From the NCBI GenBank assembly GCA_015698045.1, contig BLAL01000193.1, forward strand, positions 1,083,001-1,147,000: a stretch of 64,000 nucleotides of DNA, read 5' to 3'. This DNA comes from Rhizophagus clarus (Eukaryota > Glomeromycota > Glomeromycetes > Glomerales > Glomeraceae). Below, one piece after another: positions 54,885 through 64,000 of this stretch (positions are counted from its first letter, which is position 1; each line of letters opens with the position of its first letter). A program made the translations under genes and the position numbers. The notes under the pieces were generated by a model that worked only from the letters and a program-made list of their open reading frames with translations, did not search any database and was not told the origin of the DNA.

Positions 54885-57800
54885 AGAAATTCAAAATGAT
54901 AATTAACAAATTCTTGGCGTTTACACTAATATCTCAAAATAATTTTTTTAGGAAAGAGAACAATAAAATAGCGTAGATGGTATAACGAACGTAAAAGGTA
55001 TATTCCGGTATAGCCGAAATTAATGTAAACAAGATGTAACATTGACGATGAGTGTTCTTTACAAAGATGTTGATTTACACTGGAATAGTGTACCGGAAAA
55101 TCTACGGTGTACAATAGGACGAAAAAATGATCAGTAAATCAGTATGTATACCGTATTAAAAGTATTAAAATTGAAAGAATTATCCTTTCATCTGTGTATT
55201 TAAGATACTAATATTTGTTTCGTTTATTTAAAAAAGATAACTTACGACACTTTGAATTACTTCTAATGACTAACTTTATGTATAATTCAGAATTTACAAC
55301 TTAACTTTTTATTTTCAAATTATGCTTGTAACTAAATGTAATCTTTCGGAAAACATTTTTTTTCTGCGGATATTAGTCACGTGATTTAAATGTTGGACGA
55401 ATTAATTTTTTGTAACATAAATATTTACGTTAGATAACATCGAAAAATATACGTTATTTATAAACAAATAATTTTTAATAAGAAATAAATTAAACTTTAT
55501 TGGACAAATATTTCTTTGTTATTTCTGATGACGAGTATCTTTCCTCGTTTGTTATATTGTACCTTTTCTTATTACTAAGTGAAAATTCGAGATGAGCGAG
55601 TTGTTAAGCACAGTTTTGTATGATTAAAAATTCGATACGTTTTAGGAAATAAAATTATTAAGCTATTTCTATTAACAACAAAATTTGCGTTTGAAGATAA
55701 ATAAATTCTTTTTATTAAATTCTGATGATAAGTGCAAAAGATTTGTTCAAGCTTGAATGTTGCACAAATCGAGATATATCCTTGGCTGAAGTAGAATAAC
55801 AAACCGAATAAAAAACCCTCGTTCGTTACATGAATATCAAGATAATATTGAAATAAACAGTTTACTTACACTAACTTGTATACAATGATTACACAATCTT
55901 ATATTAATTGACCGCAAAAAAATCTTGATTGAATGAGTTTAATTCAATAGGAGTTGTTATACAGTTTGTAAATTGGATATGTATTTTGTAGATATAGAAT
56001 TATAAAATTACAGATTATCATTTCCTTCAAAGTGTTTTTCGTTGAAAATTTATTATATTTAATAATATAATGATTTGATTAAAAAAAAAAAAGGCCAATT
56101 TATTCGCTAATCAATATTATATGAAAATACATTTTTATAACCAATGCATTATCCTTTTGTATATTATCTCTTAATCATCCTTTGTATTACGTTATTACGT
56201 TATTAAATTTACTGTTTATTTATATTAGTGGAAAATTGTGTTAGCCAAATTTAGTTGTACCATAAACTAAACATTATGTATAAACAAAAGATTGTCATTT
56301 GTCAATCATGATTTTAACAATAAACTTTTATTTGTATTGCGTAAAATATTATCGTCAAATTAAAGGTTATCGATTTTTACGATAAATGATTTATTCTTAT
56401 CTGTACCTCAATCAATTTGCTTATTAAACCAAATATATAATAAAGTAATATTTGATTAGTTAAAATCCAGGTAAATGTGATTTACCACCGACAATAAAAA
56501 TATTGATTACATATTATTCATTTTGAAAATTATTACAGTATGCTTTAATAATTGAGTCGGTTTATAAGAATATCATGATAAAGAACAAAATGAATAGTGC
56601 TCCTACTCGGGTCTCATACTTTCGTAGCCCGAACCTTGACTCGACCCAAGTATAATCTAACTCGTGTACCCGAATAACCTTTATTATGTGAAATTTTCTT
56701 AGAATATTATCAATATTAATTTCCTTTTTGTCTTTTCATTTGAGCATTGATTAAAGAAACATGATCACCTAAAACTTGTATCAAGAATGGTCATGGAGGT
56801 CATGTAATACTGGCTTTATTTTCTCCTAGACCAATTAAATAAAATAAAATTAAAATTTCAATTATTATAAGTTTCTAAATCTAATTTTATTACTATAATG
56901 TAAGTCGAAGAATTAAAAGAATTAGGCGCAGATTTTAATTCGGGTCGGACTCGTATCGTTCGGCAGTGATAACAAATGACCAGATCATTTGTCCATTTTG
57001 AGATGACTCCTGAATGACCTTCGAATGACCTAGTCATTTGGGTCATTTGTCATTTGAGTCATTTAAAATTAATGCTTTATAATTTAGGCCAGGTTATGAT
57101 TCCGGCTAGAATTATGAATTTATAATATCACATGAAATTTTTATCGAATAGTTTTGGTCAGAATTATGACGTAATTTTAAATGACTAGGTCATTTGTCAT
57201 TTAACGTTGAAATGACCAAAATACACGTGACCAGTCATTTGAGTCATTTGAGATCATTTGGGTCATTGGGTGACGTTCGGAGCATTAAGAATGAAAAAAT
57301 AAGTGAAATAAATTGAAGTTTCAATTCAATAATTCATAAAAAATAGATATATATTTTAATATTACATCTGTATAAAAAGTCATTATAAACTTTTAAAGTC
57401 TTTTACATAATTCATAATTAAAGAATTAATTTCTTTGAGTACAAAATATTACCCCTTTTCACGTACCCCCATGATAATATACCCGGGTATGATATGTGGT
57501 TAAAAATTCTTAATTCTGGCAAAAATTCAGCTAATTCTGGTCAAATTCTCCATATTCCATACAAAATACCCCCGGGTATAATTCAATTTTTAAATTGGTG
57601 AAATTGATATACACCCGGGGTACCTTATGCAGTGCTATACGGTAAACAAAAAATAAATCGTTATAATGATATTATCTTGACAAATTTTAATCGTTCAGTT
57701 AACTACTAAATGTTTGAAATAGACTACAAAATATCATGCGTATTTAGCTAACATGGAATTAACTTTATATATTAATACAAATATTTAATTCTGAACGTAA

Positions 57801-58745
57801 ATAATTATTAGAACTTAACGATTTTAGCAAACTAATTGAATAACTATCCTAAAAAATGTGAAATTTCTAATACCCAGTCAGTGATTTCTAGACTGATCTA
57901 CGCTATTTATTCATCATCTCGAGGAAAATTCCTTAGGAAAAATACAGGTTTATGATTCCCGATTCATTTAATATTTAAATGTACTGTACATCTTTGAATT
58001 ATGAAATTTATACTTAAATTTTTTATAAAAATTTATTCAAGTATATTTTGACCCGCATAAATTGAATACGAAAAATAATTGCATAATAATACAATTTTTG
58101 CATTAGTAATGTCTATTTTCTTTTGCATGAGTAACGATAATACTTTCATATATCAAATAATAACAATCATTTTTTCACGTAAATAATTTTCGCATGTGAA
58201 TAATAATAATCTTTTTTTCTCATATAAATATCATTCATCAACCTAATTTTAAAATTTTATTTGGAAAACATAGAAAAGATTCCAATACTACTAAGTTAAA
58301 AGACAAAATTTGCAGTATGCTAAAAATTACAATGCTCTAATATTATATCCGTTGTATCCTAGAAATACAGATATAAGGAACAGCTATAATTTGAAGCAAC
58401 AATACAGAAGTCACATATTTCCTTGGAATATGCATTAAAATCTTTAAACAAAATTAAAGGATCAGTGGACAAACATTGTATTTATAATAGGATTCAAAAA
58501 GTTAGTGCTTCTGATATTTAAAAAAAAATTATTTTACATTTCAGTCCCAATATCTTGACGTTAACTTCTTCTGATATGTAAGTAATATGTCACGAAGGGT
58601 AACATACCTTGGTGCAACTCTTACTCTTCAATGCCAAACCGGTTATTATTATAATAGTGGCTGAAATAGCGACTAAAAAAATTTTGATTTTTTTTTTTTT
58701 ACAATGACTTGAAAAAAAATGTTTCATATAAATAATTGATGAAAG
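54885..58745. other. Long intergenic region, repeats but no gene
   Basis: No convincing coding frame on either strand over nearly 4 kb. Besides the repeat at 56970-57260, a cluster of CCCGGGTA-type motifs occurs at about 57478-57625 (TACCCGGGTATG, CCCCCGGGTATA, ACCCGGGGTACC), and ACTCGGGTCTC / ACCCGAATAACC at about 56605-56680 may mark the ends of small inverted-repeat elements. Confidence 0.4.
56970..57260. repeat. Dispersed GTCATTTG / CAAATGAC motif cluster
   Basis: The octamer-like unit GTCATTTG recurs about ten times in both orientations (for example GGTCATTTGTCATTTGAGTC and GACCAGTCATTTGAGTCATT) with two dense blocks, about 56974-57063 and 57180-57260. The block arrangement suggests the ends of an inverted-repeat element with tandem-motif arms. 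Confidence 0.6.
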
Positions 58746-58967
58746 TAGGGGCGTTCCAACTTAATTGTTTAACGTCCAGATTTTGAGAAAAGTTTGAAAG
58801 GGAAGGGGGGTTCTAAATAAACAAACAAACGTAATAGAATTTTGGAAAATTCGAGAAAATTTGGGAAATTGCAATTTAAATTTAGAGGGGTCATTTAAAC
58901 ATACATACAATTAGGATTAAAATAGAGGGGGGAACGTTAAACAAAAAATTAAAGTTGGAGCGGCCTA
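58746..58967. mobile_element. Short MITE-like element
   Basis: The ends TAGGGGCGTTCCAACTTAAT and GTTTAACGT are complementary to ACGTTAAAC and AAAGTTGGAGCGGCCTA. At 222 bp it is non-coding, with GGGG-containing motifs inside. The TAGGG-type end resembles the hAT-type elements in the window, but no 8-bp duplication is evident. Confidence 0.65.
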
Positions 58968-59223
58968 GCCAATCCTGGCGTAGGCTAATCCTTATAAAGC
59001 ATGCAGTTGAATCAATGCAGCGTACAATAGGCGTAAGTTGTGGAATTCTTTTTATTTTTTCCAATTATGTATATCATGCATCATGAATGCATTAACAGGA
59101 TTGACAGGATTAACAGCTTGCTTGTAAATGAAATTGGGAAATTAAATATATTTTTTATTTATTTATTTTCTTTTTTTTAACGGAAAAAAAAAAAAAAATT
59201 TCTATGTTATTTTAAATGATAAA
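58968..59223. other. Upstream region of the kinase-GTPase gene
   Basis: It contains T- and A-rich tracts just before the start codon (59160-59200). No defined promoter motif was recognised. Confidence 0.4.
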
Positions 59224-61907
59224 ATGACTCCGGTAATAAAATGGATTAATGAAAAAATAGAGAATAGGTATATTCGTTATTTTGAATATAGTGAATTTAG
59301 TCAAATTTGCAAAATTGACAAAGGAGGTTTCGGTATAGTGCGTAAGGCACATTTGGATAATATAGGATTGGTCGCATTAAAATTTATTTCTAGTAAAGAT
59401 TCGGAAGAGAAAATTGATGTCAACGATGAGCTTGTCAAGGAGGTAAATATCGTTTTTATGCTGTACATTAGCTTTGTAAATAAGATTAATTCTGTCGTAC
59501 CTTTTTTTTCAGTTAAATCTTCTTCTCGAAGTTGATTATCATCGAAACATCAATCGTATTCTGGGAATAACAAAAGGTTAAGGTTTTTTTTTTCTTCATT
59601 TATAATAATTTGTTTATACAGTTCAATCCACTAATTTATGCTTAAAATTAATAGATTCTAATAATTACAATTTAGTGTTAGAATATGCCAACGAAGGAAA
59701 TTTAAGAGCATATTTGGAAAAAAAGTTTACTTCTTTGAAATGGAAAGATAAAATTCAAATGGCATTAGATATCACTAATGGATTAAAATTTTTACACTCC
59801 AAAGGAATAATCCATAGAGACTTGGTAAAGGAGTATTTTGTTTTAATATTTGTTTGTAATTTTGATCTTTGATGATGATATATTAAATACTATCAATCAT
59901 TTTTAGCACTCAAAAAATATATTAGTGAATGATAGAAAATTATTAATCGCAGACTTTGGGTTATCTAAAAAATTGGCAGAGGCTACGACTGATTCAGAGA
60001 GTAATAAAAAGGGGATGATCGAATATATTGAACCACAATGTCTTGGAGAAATCATGTATAAAAAAGATGAGAAGTCCGATATTTATAGTTTAGGTGTTTT
60101 ATTATGGGAAATTTCAAGTGGCCATCCTCCTTTTTCTAAATGTTCACCAGATACACGAGATATACTTGGCAGTCACATTAAAAATGGTTATAGAGAAGAT
60201 CCAATCGAGGGTACACCTCCAAAATATCAAGATCTTTACCAAGAATGTTGGAATGGCGAACCAAAATCGAGACCCGATATTGAGAAAGTATATAAAATTT
60301 TAAGCCAATTGGAACAATCTCTACAGCCTATTGTATACAATGAACCTAATGAGCGCATTATTGATAAAGATAATTTGAACGATTGTGATAATGATGATTT
60401 AATTATTTCTTCTGATTATCAAAATTCAAATTTAAAAAGTAAGTTAAATATATTAATTGTATTGATAAATATTAAGTTATATATATATTAATGATTTGTT
60501 TTATTCGTTACTTCATCAGAAAATACACTCTATAATCGATTATACGAAAAAAGGGAAGAAAGAAAAACAAAGAACTTGTTAATACTTGGCCATGCTGGTA
60601 GTGGTAAATCAACATTGTACGATGTATTATTAAGTAAAACCGATGAAAGCAAGTCCTCTAAAGATTTCCGAAACGAAATTTTTGAATGGGAAGGAACGAA
60701 ATATCATATAGTTGATGGCATTGGAATGAGAAATGTGTTTGAAGATATACAAAAAATAAATAGCTCAATGCCGGAAGGAATAAGCCAAATATTACTTACA
60801 ATTGACGGAAAATTTACCGCAGAAGAAGAAAGTACGTTTAATTTACTTAAAAATTCAAACGGTATTGCTGAATATATCACTATTGTGAGAACTAAATTTA
60901 GTAACTTTAAAAATAAAGTCGAATGCAAAAAAGATGAAACCGATTTACTTAATAAATACAAAGCAATTGCTAAATTATGTAAAAGTATAGTCTATGTAGA
61001 CAATCCCCCAATATCCATTATTATTAATGATAAAGACGATAAAGAAACAATTAATATTAATGAAAAAAGAAGAGATGAGTCAAGAATTACACTGTTGTAT
61101 CACTTGAATAAAGTAATCCCAGAAAAATACTATGAAAATTGTGATAAGTTATTTAACAACATTGTCGTAGGAAATTTTGGTAGCGGTTTAATAGAAAGTA
61201 CAGAATTTAATTTTAATAATCTAAAAGAAGGAGTTAGGAATTTGATAATAATTGGTCGCACCAATAGTGGTAAATCTACGTTGGCTAAAGTACTAAGTGA
61301 ATCTGTCTCCTCTCCCGAGGGAGCAAGCGATATTCATTATCTCGAGGATAGTGAAAAAATATATCATGTGATAGATTATGGAACGAAGTCAATTAAAAGT
61401 ATAACAAAATTGCTAAAACAAAGAAAAGAGAATTGGCAAATTTTATTTGTCATTGATGGAAAATTCGGGACATATGAAACAGATGAAGTTAAAGCTATTT
61501 TTGACAATGATATTCATGGTCATATTACTATTGTGAGAACTAAATTTAGTAACTTTAAAAATGAGGACAAGTGCGAAGAAGATAAAAAGGATTTATGTGA
61601 GCAGAATGAAGCAGTTGCTAAAATGTGTCAAAATATTGTTTATGTGGACAATCTTTCGATAAATATTCACGTTGAAGACGAAGATGACAAAGCAATGTTG
61701 CTATCAAATAGAAAGAGAAGAGACCAGTCAAGAACTATACTGCTTAACTACTTGGATAAAGTATTCCAGGAAAAAAAAAGATTGAAAGATTGTGAAGAAA
61801 TTGCCAATATTACTGAAGAGGAGCGATCAGAAATTCTGGTACCAGACGATGATCCCTCCGAAGGAAAGGAAAACGTTAATTATATTAAGAAATTCGTTAC
61901 AAGTTAG
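59224..61907 (+). CDS. Protein kinase fused to two AIG1-like GTPase domains
   Basis: Five exons (59224-59442, 59513-59576, 59655-59824, 59907-60438, 60520-61907) with GT-AG introns that keep frame throughout, giving 790 residues. The kinase occupies about residues 1-300: KGGFGIVRKA glycine loop, VALKFI lysine, EYANEGNL hinge, IIHRDL split from HSKNIL by intron 3, ADFGLSKKL, KSDIYSLGVLLWEISSGHPPF and RPDIEK. After an acidic linker, GTPase 1 has LILGHAGSGKST, VDGIG, MPEGISQILLTIDGKF and ITIVRTKFSNF; GTPase 2 has IIGRTNSGKST, a weaker VIDYGT in place of DxxG, and again ITIVRTKFSNF. Both share VYVDN and the final RRDxSRxxLL with the LRR-GTPase at 18465-20585. Kinase plus tandem GIMAP-type GTPases suggests a signalling protein whose kinase is clustered by GTPase oligomers; that is inference. 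All kinase catalytic residues are present. Confidence 0.87.
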
Positions 61908-61974
61908 TAGGATTCATTTTAAGATTATTATGTGTAATTAAGTATATACTAATAATTTGTTATTTTAAAATAGT

Positions 61975-62340
61975 CGTGGCTACAAAGATTTTACTACATC
62001 GGTTAGGGAAAGAAAAAATTAAGAATGATAGTTGATCGCACTAATAGTGGTAAATTTTCATTAGCTAAGTAAGTTGTTTTACTATTTCGATATTAGGTAA
62101 CTAAACCAATAAAAATACAGTAAAGTTGTCGGGAGGAATATCAATTTTATTTGTTATTAACTAAAAATTCATGACAGAACTAAATTTAGTAAATTTAAAA
62201 ATGAAGGCAAGTGGAAAAAGATAAAGAATCAGCAGTTGCTAAGTATGTCAAAGCATCATTTATGTCGACGATGATTATAAAAAAATGAATTTAATAAGAG
62301 AAAAGAGATTAGTCAAAAAACATGCTACTCAGGCAGAAAG
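61975..62340 (+). pseudogene. Decayed extra AIG1-like GTPase segment
   Basis: Just after the fusion gene, degraded copies of its GTPase blocks appear in order: GTTGATCGCACTAATAGTGG (P-loop region, compare RTNSGKS), then AGAACTAAATTTAGTAAATT (compare RTKFSNF), GCAGTTGCTAAG, and AGAGATTAGTCAAAA (compare the RRDQSR end). Stops and shifts occur between them. It is either the remains of a third repeat of the domain or of a neighbouring duplicate. Confidence 0.7.
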
Positions 62341-62443
62341 CATTTTAGATAACAACACGAAAAGTCACGAAAAGAGTAACAATTTTTGTTCGCTATTAGC
62401 TCCTAAAAATGTAATCTCCTACGCTCACTCCAATTATTTTGTT

Positions 62444-62607
62444 ACGCTTAATACATAATGTACGATATAACATTAAATTTAATATTAAATTTATTAAATA
62501 ATATATATATATAAGATTTGTCTTAGAAAATGTTATAATCACGCTTAATACATAATGTACGGTATAACATTAAATTTATTTATTAAATAATATATATATA
62601 TAAGATT
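62444..62607. repeat. Tandem duplication of about 70 bp
   Basis: ACGCTTAATACATAATGTAC followed by (A/G)TATAACATTAAATTTA and an AT repeat ending ATAAGATT occurs at 62444-62519 and again at 62541-62607, with a short internal deletion in the second copy. It lies between the decayed GTPase and the next kinase copy. Confidence 0.8.
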
Positions 62608-63210
62608 AATGCTATTTCTCACCAGTCAAATACAAATAGTGATTTGATTTTTTTGATTTTTTTTAAATAAATTATTACAATTTAAATGTCACAAATAAAA
62701 GCAGTGACAACTCAGAAAACCAGTCTTTTATACATAAAAAACAAAAGTGAATAGGCACGAATTTATAATTCACGGCGTGATCGATCCGTGACCTTTACTA
62801 TTAACTGTGTGACGTATAGTGACGTGACAAATAAATTTTCACAAAAAAATTTTGTCCCGAATAAAAAAATTGGAAAACACGTTTCCCAAATAAGGAAAGG
62901 CTTAGAATGGCCTATTAAGTTAAGTCACATGTTAGGGTGTGATGTTTACCATACCGACAACCATACATGTTAATTATATGCCCCGCCGGGCCCGCCGTTG
63001 TGCACCTGGAAATTTTAAAAGAGAATACTCAGCATATATTTCATAACATATCATTTACATAAAAAGGAGTAGGAAACCCAAAGTTAGGAAATTTGTAGTT
63101 AATCAATTAATGCATCATCCATGCATCATCATCTGAATTATATACTTACTGTAAGTACCACAAACTTAACGTTAAAAATTTCTTCTCACTATCACATCTT
63201 TAATGACAAA
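62608..63210. other. Spacer before the second kinase copy
   Basis: No gene supported. A GC-rich patch GCCCCGCCGGGCCCGCCGTT (62981-63000) stands out in otherwise AT-rich DNA. Confidence 0.4.
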
Positions 63211-64000
63211 ATGACTTTAGTAAAAGAACGGATTGAAGAAAAGATAAATAATGAACATTTCCAACATTTTGAGTTTGATAAATTTAGCCGAATCGTCAAA
63301 ATTGGTACAGGAAGTTTCAGTGTAGTGAGAAAAGCAAATTTGAATACGAGATTAATCGCACTAAAAACTCTCTTTAAACATGAGCTTGAGGAGGTAGTCA
63401 AGGAGAAAATTAGCTTTTTTTTCATGTTCAGTTGTACAATATATTTGGCATGTATATACAATGTATATATAATAAAATTAAATTTGTTTTACCTTTGCCT
63501 TTTTTTTATCAGTCAACGTTAAAACTACTTCTTAAGGTCAATTATCATGAAAATATCAATTGTATTCTGGGAATAACAAAAGGTATTTGTTAATATTTAA
63601 ATTTCTTTAAATAATTCATTTATACAGTTCAATATAATTTATTATCTAAAAATTAAAAGATCCTGAGAATCATATTTTGGTGCTGGAGTATGCCAATGAA
63701 GGAAATTTAAGTGATTATTTAAAAAAACATTTTATTTCCTTAAAATGGAATGATAAAATTCAAATGGCATTGGATATTACAAATGGATTGAAATTTTTTA
63801 CACTCAAAGAAATAATTCATAATAACTTGGTAGTAGAATATTAATTTTATTATATTTTTGTTCGTGAAACATTCTTTTTTTTTTTTGACGATAATTTTAA
63901 TAAATACTGTCAATCATTTATAGCACTCGAAAAATATATTAGTGAATAATGGAAAATTATTAATTACGGACTTTATATCATTTAAAAAGTTGGCAGAAGA
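63211..64000 (+). pseudogene. Second copy of the kinase (of kinase-GTPase type), decaying, runs off window
   Basis: The ATG at 63211 and the reading MTLVKERIEEKINNEHFQHF parallel the start of the 59224 gene. Exon 1 63211 to about 63393, exon 2 63513-63582 (LKLLLKVNYHENINCILGI), exon 3 63660-63829 (170 nt, exactly as in the 59224 gene) and exon 4 from 63924 are recognisable. The usual exon-1 donor after KE has lost its GT; an in-frame GT six bases earlier could replace it. In exon 3 a +1 and a -1 shift change FLHSKGIIHRDL to FFTLKEIIHNNL, losing the catalytic aspartate, and in exon 4 DFG has become DFI. It is either a pseudokinase or an early pseudogene. Whether GTPase domains follow cannot be seen. 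Confidence 0.75.

Noticed and set aside
1..64000. tRNA, rRNA or other structured RNA genes.
   Set aside because: I looked for cloverleaf-like GGTTCGAATCC arms and rRNA cores by eye and found none I could support; a covariance-model scan would be needed to exclude them.

Overview
The window looks like nuclear DNA of an arbuscular mycorrhizal fungus, Rhizophagus irregularis or a close relative. This rests on recognised family styles and composition, not on a search. The DNA is very AT-rich with long A/T runs and short GT-AG introns (about 70-90 bp). The gene families are ones I associate with Glomeromycotina: lineage-expanded tyrosine-kinase-like (TKL-like) kinases with the N-terminal CxxC...YCEYC...EWIPY style, small secreted MD-2/NPC2-like lipid-recognition (ML) proteins, a MATA-HMG box protein, and AIG1/GIMAP-like GTPases. 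Mobile and repeat DNA fills much of the space between genes.

Layout. 1-7.9 kb: a non-LTR retrotransposon cut off at the left edge of the window (ORF1 with a zinc knuckle and coiled coil; ORF2 with endonuclease, reverse transcriptase and RNase H), with one in-frame TAG inside the RNase H domain. 10.0-10.3 kb: a near-perfect AT palindrome. 10.7-12.7 kb: kinase paralog 1 (+). 13.1-15.1 kb: a hAT-type element with a perfect 8-bp target duplication, then an inverted-repeat element. 15.7 kb: ML gene A (-). 18.5-20.6 kb: a leucine-rich-repeat (LRR) protein with a C-terminal AIG1-like GTPase (-). 23.2-25.8 kb: a decayed multi-exon gene (-). 26.0-26.7 and 42.2-43.0 kb: two foldback-like elements with tandem CGGGAT-motif arms. 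29.5 kb: a relic ML signal peptide. 30.2-52.1 kb: four further kinase paralogs, all on the minus strand (2, 3 and 5 apparently intact, 4 broken twice). Between paralogs 3 and 4 lie a Tc1/mariner-like element with a nested insertion and two more hAT-type elements. 47.0 kb: MATA-HMG gene (-). 54.4 kb: ML gene B (-). 59.2-61.9 kb: a five-exon gene that fuses a kinase to two AIG1-like GTPase domains (+), followed by a decayed extra GTPase segment. From 63.2 kb a second, decaying copy of the kinase runs off the right edge.

How the parts fit. Two gene systems dominate. The first is the five-member kinase array: duplicates carry the promoter-proximal block TTTGTGAAACAAAC and, in the apparently intact copies examined, a tail built from very small exons whose lengths are all multiples of three and whose introns are all phase 1, including a 12-nt microexon. 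Such a tail could be shuffled by alternative splicing without losing frame. The second is a shared AIG1-like GTPase module used in two architectures 40 kb apart, LRR-GTPase and kinase-GTPase-GTPase. Both resemble sensor/NTPase arrangements, so a role in recognition or stress signalling is a reasonable but unproven inference. Pseudogenes, relic exons and fresh-looking transposon insertions indicate rapid birth and death of genes in this interval.
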